NCBI GenBank assembly: GCA_038025085.1
Contig: CM076153.1
Span: 10,385,501 to 10,449,500, forward strand
Reading direction: 5' to 3'
Length of the DNA: 64,000 bases
Source: Tetragonia tetragonoides
Taxonomy: Eukaryota > Streptophyta > Magnoliopsida > Caryophyllales > Aizoaceae
Made by a program: the position numbers and the translations under genes. How positions within the stretch are numbered: the first letter of the stretch is position 1; every line of letters starts with the position of its first letter. The notes beneath the pieces are model-generated. The model searched no databases. It was not told where the DNA came from and worked only from the letters and a program-made list of their open reading frames with translations. Shown here piece by piece: positions 58,806 to 64,000 of this stretch.

Positions 58806-60924
58806 ATTAACATTTCTTATCGTCGGCATCACAATACTATGAGGATGAATTGCAACATTCCTTGCTTCTACCTGCACTGGATTGAAGTTGGTGATTGCTG
58901 TAAAGAAGGGAAATAGTTTGCTTCAATCAGCATCCGAATAGGGTTTTCCATATGCCATTCTTCTGCAGCGTGGGCTTCAGTAGCTCCTACAGCGCTCGGG
59001 CACTCTGGATGACAACATTTCAGTTTCTAGTACTCTGAGTGTTAGGCAGCAGAATATTCTTCTCCATCAGTCTCCTCTTTGTCCTAATTGTCGAGCATGC
59101 CTTTTCTGTAGCAAGAACCAGTTGTTGAAATTGATGAAAATTTTGTAAGCAGAAAAGTTGTTATTATTCCATAAAATTGTTCAATTTGATGGTATATATA
59201 TACTGGTTCTAGTCTTGTATTACCAATGTTTGAAATGGTTGTCTCACTTTCGACTTTCCTTGTTTTGAGCCACCCAGCAGAGCCCCATGAGGCCATGACA
59301 GGGGTCAGATGACCAGTGAGATAATGCTTCACGGTCGTGTTGTCAACCTGTGTCCGCAAGGGTCTCTTCATCTCTCGATGCCTTTTTGAGTTCTCCACCA
59401 AAAATGACTAGGATCAATTCAAGCAGGCTTCATTGTACCATTTAGACATTTCCTTACATTTCTGAGGGTAGCATTTTCTTTTTATTATTTTGTCACGAGG
59501 CAGCATTTTGAAGCAAACTGCACAGTGATAATAAATTCTGATTGTACAAAGCTGTTTCAAGGCACAATTCTGATTTTGTGATTCTCTTAAATTTTATACT
59601 AATTTTCATTGAAACAAGTACTCTACAATAAAAATATGACTAGTACACTGTACATTCTATATTGTCAGAGAGACTGCACTTGCTTGACGATTTGTAGACT
59701 TGTAGATATTTGACAAGTTTTTGACAACCAAACAGGCACCGAAATTCAGTTCTCCCATTATTCCTTGCAAACCAAATGACTCCTTTGCAAATAGGGCTGA
59801 AATTCCATTTTGTTTTGGAAGGGGTCAATTAAAGTGATTTTGCAAATACATGTGAAATTTCCTTATGAAATAGAATTTGCAGAAAACATGTCAAATTTCC
59901 TTATGAAATAGAATTTGCACAAAACATGTCAACCTCTAAATTTGTGGTAACAGCTACTTCAAAGTTCACACTTGCACTTGCCATCTCTACAGGACTACAG
60001 CGACGTGATATTATCATCCGAAAACATGTTTCCTTTCACTTGCACTCCAAATATTGGGTGACTGTTACATTCTGAAGCTGCTTGGGCCAACAGACCGCAT
60101 GTACTGTAAATTAGAGTGTGTCAGTCTCATATTTTGTGATCTCAAAATGTAAGGATTTACTGAATCATATATACACATGTACATTATTATCTCCCTGGAA
60201 GACTTGCAAACCATAATCAAACAAATTTACATCAGAAACTGTACATATAGGATATATCTGCAGTTTGAGATCCTCCTTTAATTTCCTTTCAGTTCTTCAT
60301 CTTCATGTTTCTTCGTCCTTGTTTCATCTGGAGACGAGTCATAATCACATGGAATTCTGGTTAGTTATGCTGCATATGTTGTTACAGGATAAACAAAAAA
60401 TCATACTGTTCATCTGTCCAAGTGCCATGTATGCTTTGCAAAAAACGAGTGTGTAAAGAATCTAAAGATACAGGCATAACGAACTTATAGAAACTTGAAA
60501 GGATATGCTTTCTGTGGGCAGCATGTGTTGAACTTTTCGTGAGTATGCAAGTCTTCTTGCTTTTGAAAATCCTATATTTCAAGTGCTATCGAAAAGGTTT
60601 TACCATGGCAGCCGTCTACTAACACTATTGCACTTCTATGTGCTAAATGTACAAACAGCAGCGAAGTTGATTTTGCAGCTCCACAACTACACAATTTACC
60701 CCACTCAAAGGGATAAGAAGCGACTAGCTCCCACATAGACAGGGGAAGTTCAGTAGGTATAAAATCAAGGTACTACATTGGATCACATATCTACTCTTCA
60801 AGTACAGCAAGGACAAACTAAGCTAAGCACCTGCTCCAATGCATGCAGATGTTTAATTTCAAGCGTGCAGTATTATATACAGGGTGTAATAAAACATAAA
60901 CTAATGCATTTAGATATTACCATG
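58806..60924. other. Convergent 3' region between EMB1923-like and endonuclease V genes
   Basis: Both genes point inward, so this holds two 3' UTRs and spacer. A 37-bp phrase (atgtcaaatttccttatgaaatagaatttgc) is tandemly repeated near 59852-59925. No further gene. Confidence 0.6.
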
Positions 60925-62697
60925 TTAGGGACTTGGTGATACTAATGGGTGCTTGCGAAGGTACTCTCTTGATCTTATATCAGCCTGAAATACAATGAAG
61001 CACAGAGATAAGGGACAGAAACCTTAATCTATGATCTGACACAACTTGCACTGCTAAGCTAAGTACAGCTTATATCTTACCTGCCTGATAGGCTCAGGCA
61101 CACGGAACTTGCAAGTCATTTTGACAACTTCTAGGGCCGTGTCAAGTGATATGCGGTGGCCAATTGAAACAAATATAGGCTTTAATGCATCTAGAGTTGA
61201 TCTAATAGCCTGAAACAGATAAGAAAAACCTGATTTCTGAGACATAAGACGTGAAAGTAACATATTTGAGCCGACCTCGCCAAACTAGAATCAAGAACAT
61301 GTGAGACAACATGATAAATACAAGAAAACCCAATAACGACCATAAGAACAAAGTTTGAACATTTTGCAACATCGGAAATTTTCAAACACCAAGGAGCTGA
61401 TCAGTTTATGTTTACTGAACCATCAGCATAACATGAGATGGCCTGATTTCCACCCACGTCACACTCGTCAATCATCCAACATGCTTTTTTCTATTTAACA
61501 CGATGTAGAAAATATGTAGACCGGCCTCACGGATTCATATAGCCAAATTCAGAGAATCCATCAACATTCAATGAGTTTCTGCAGAAAACAGAAGATTCTA
61601 GTGCAAAGATGGGTATATATGGAGTTCTCAGTTATTCAAGTATAGCTTCCCAGTTATGACAAAACACAAAATTCCTGTTTCTATAATTCAAATTTCAGTC
61701 GTCAAATCGGGCTTGACTTGAATGCCAACTATTGTTAGCTGGGAGCCTGGAGGGATTGACTTGAATGCCAACTATTCGAACACAACATGCAATACAATTC
61801 ATAGTTTTCCAACAACAAAAAAATTACACAATTGCAGCTTCATGTAAAGAAGTAAAGCAACACAACAGCTTATAATCTTACCACACCCAAGGTACGTCCA
61901 GAGTTTCCAGTTAAATAGAAGGTTTCTTTACTAGCACCCTCCTCCAAGCGTTCTCTAACTTCTGAATGATTTAGACCTTCAACATGATGTAGCTGCAGAT
62001 ATAGAGTGAGTTATCTTTCAATGGTATACCCGACAGATTGCAATTTCCAAATCTGATTAGAAAAGTGGTAGTTGCATTAATTTGGGAAAGGGTGGCATGA
62101 CAGTATAGAATGAATCAATGAAATATCAAGGAGAACAATATCAGATGCAAAAACAAGATGTTTAGACATTATAAAGTGAAAACTCACATTTTTTCCCACT
62201 CCTATTGTGGGGATATCAGCCATAACTCCAAGGTGACAAGCCAATCCGAAACCTGAAGAGGAAACATTTCAGAGTTAATGTAGGTGGCATCCTGTAGCTT
62301 AAGCAGCCTTAATTAATTCCTACCTACATGCAAGCAAAAGGATGCAGTATGATTAGACGCACGCACAGACCTGCTTTCGGTATCAACTATCAAGGGCCAA
62401 CAAGACATGAATCAAGTTGCAGTAAAATGTTAAGACCAACAAATGTTAGGACACAAACTGTTGGTTTATCTGATTCTAGCCTATGGGTACTATATTATCA
62501 TTGATCAGATCCATGCAGTATAGAAATCAGATGTTGTTGACTATTGCACAAAAGATTGTGATACTGAAACAAAGAGAAAGTAAACAAATGTTTGCAGACG
62601 CACGTGGCTTTAACAGTAACAAAAAATTTTATCCATGTCTGAGCCACAAACACCTACCTCGAGGATGAAGCAATCCATTGCCATCAACCATCAGCAG
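60925..62697 (-). CDS. Endonuclease V, C-terminal exons (gene continues beyond window)
   Basis: Five exons in phase: 62697-62658, 62252-62188, 61992-61882, 61209-61081 and 60984-60925 (TAA), giving 134 C-terminal residues. Family motifs are LLMVDGNGLLHPRGFG (with the metal-binding Asp), GVGKN, LHHVEGLN, an SGRTLG segment, SIGHRISLDTA and RVPEPIRQAD. Endonuclease V cleaves next to deoxyinosine in DNA, or inosine in RNA in higher eukaryotes. The N-terminal exons, with the first catalytic Asp, are not in the window and must lie past 64000, upstream of the satellite-filled intron. The closest match I recall is At4g31150. Confidence 0.9.
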
Positions 62698-62822
62698 CTG
62701 TCAACAAATATAAAAACACCATGTAATAATCAGCAAGAAACACTAAAAGTAGAAATGGACATAGATAATCAACCATAAAACAAAACCCAGTAGCCTTTCT
62801 ATCCAAGACTTTCAGTAAAACG

Positions 62823-64000
62823 TATTTTCGCACCACATTGCAAGGAACACCCCTAGAGGACATGGGAGGCCCTCGGGGTCGCTTATCCAGTCCCCGATAG
62901 GCTTGGAAGGGCGTTTTACGGGGCACCGATGTAAGAGCCGGAACACCAAAGGCATGGGTGATATTGAAGTTCGGGGATCCGAATGTGCCTCCCAGGGCAC
63001 CGAGGATTCTCTAGGGTCATGTTAGCCCCTCCCCCCCCCCCCCCCGGGAAAATTTGGGAAAAAATGATTCCCGGGGCCCGGGAGGCCGAAAAAGAAGGCT
63101 ATAATTCACGTTTTTTGGGCTTCCGGGAGGCCGAGGAACGAAGTTGGATATTTTCGCACCAATCGCATAGAACACCCCTAGAGGACATGGGAGGCCCTTG
63201 GGGTCGCTTATCCAGTCCCCGATAGGCTTGGAAGGGCGTTTTACGGGGCACCGGTGTAAGAGCCAAAACACCAAAGGCATGGGTGATATCGAAGTTCGGG
63301 GATCCGAATGTGCCTCCCGGGCCATCGAGGATACTCTAGGGTCATGATAGACCCCTCAGCGAAATTTGTGCAAAAATGACACCCGGGGCCAGGGAAACCG
63401 AAAACGAAGGCTATAATCCACGTTTTTTGGGCATCCGGGAGGCCGCGGAACGAATGCGGATATTTTCGCACCACATCGCACGGACCACCCCTAGAGGACA
63501 TGGGAGGCCCTCGGGGTTGCTTATCCAGTCCCCAATAGGCTTGGAAATGCGTTTTACGGGGCAACGCTGTAAGAGCCGGAACACCAAAGGCATGGGTGAT
63601 ATAGAAGTTCGGGGATCCGAATGTGCCTCCCGGGGCACTGAGGATACTCTAGGGTCATGATAGACCCCCAGAGAAATTTGGGCGATAATGATACTCGGGG
63701 CCCGGGAAGCCGAAAACGAAGGCTATAATCAACGTTTTTTGGGCTTCCGGGAGACCGAGAAATGAAGGTGGATATTTTCTCACCACATCGCATGGAACAC
63801 CCCTAGAGGACATGGGAGGCCCCGGGGTCGCTTACCCAGTCCCCTATAGGCTTGGAAGGGCGTTTTACGGGGCACCGATGTAAGAGCCAAAACACCAAAG
63901 GCATGGGTGATATCGATGTTCGGGGATCCGAATGTGCCTCCCGGGGCACCGAGGATACTCTAGGGTCTGATAGACACCCCAGAGAAGTTTGGGCAAAAAT
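62823..64000. repeat. GC-rich satellite, ~312-bp unit, in an endonuclease V intron
   Basis: Units start tattttcgcacca at 62823, 63149, 63461 and 63773 (periods 326, 312, 312); the fourth is cut by the window end. Conserved blocks are acccctagaggacatggg, gcttggaagggcgttttacg, accaaaggcatgggtgat, ttcggggatccgaatgtgcc and ggctataatccacgtttttt. The extra length of the first unit comes from a C run (63031-63046) and nearby changes. It is much more GC-rich than its surroundings. It creates overlapping open frames on both strands that merely reflect the repeat. Confidence 0.92.

Noticed and set aside
62684..63793. Overlapping frames with a repeated SDPRTSISPMPLVF motif
   Set aside because: They repeat with the 312-bp satellite period and exist on both strands; translation of satellite DNA, not a protein family.

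Overview
This is a plant nuclear segment, most likely from a eudicot. The genes are intron-rich with GT-AG splice sites, intergenic DNA is AT-rich, and short nonautonomous transposons are abundant. The encoded proteins resemble Arabidopsis proteins that I recall. The taxon cannot be fixed from sequence alone. No prokaryotic operon, CRISPR array or virus was seen.

Layout. 1-650: degraded DNA with weak pogo-like transposon features. 1892-5214 (-): CWC21/SRRM2-like spliceosome protein with a very long charged tail. 7624-23526 (-): PRMT5 arginine methyltransferase, reconstructed as 23 coding exons and 649 codons. Its first intron holds two families of local duplications, one of which reproduces the end of exon 1. 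23.9-26.8 kb: a SINE with target-site duplication, a LINE RNase H remnant and a cluster of inverted and direct repeats. 27155-30354 (+): LRR receptor kinase of the XA21/EFR class with one frameshift. 32180-34912 (-): tubulin-folding cofactor A. 36.3-47.2 kb: gene-free mosaic of MITEs, SINEs and microsatellites, several with clear target-site duplications. 47766-50671 (+): GPI-anchored GH17/X8 beta-1,3-glucanase with a degenerate antisense tRNA-Asp in its intron. 51729-53338: a 1.6-kb Mutator-like element with long inverted repeats inserted into an older MITE. 53674-58805 (+): plastid-type protein resembling EMB1923. 60925-62697 (-): C-terminal exons of an endonuclease V gene whose upstream intron is invaded by a GC-rich satellite of about 312 bp running off the window end.

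The genes are mostly housekeeping (splicing, arginine methylation, tubulin folding, cell wall, plastid, DNA/RNA repair) and do not form one pathway. PRMT5, GH17 glucanase and endonuclease V have Arabidopsis counterparts that I recall as close neighbours on chromosome 4 (At4g31120, At4g31140, At4g31150), so the segment probably preserves an ancestral block opened up by transposons and inserted genes. I found no convincing new biological system. The best leads are structural: the duplicated exon-1 boundary in PRMT5, the duplicated start codon of the glucanase, the intronic satellite, and the nested Mutator-like element.
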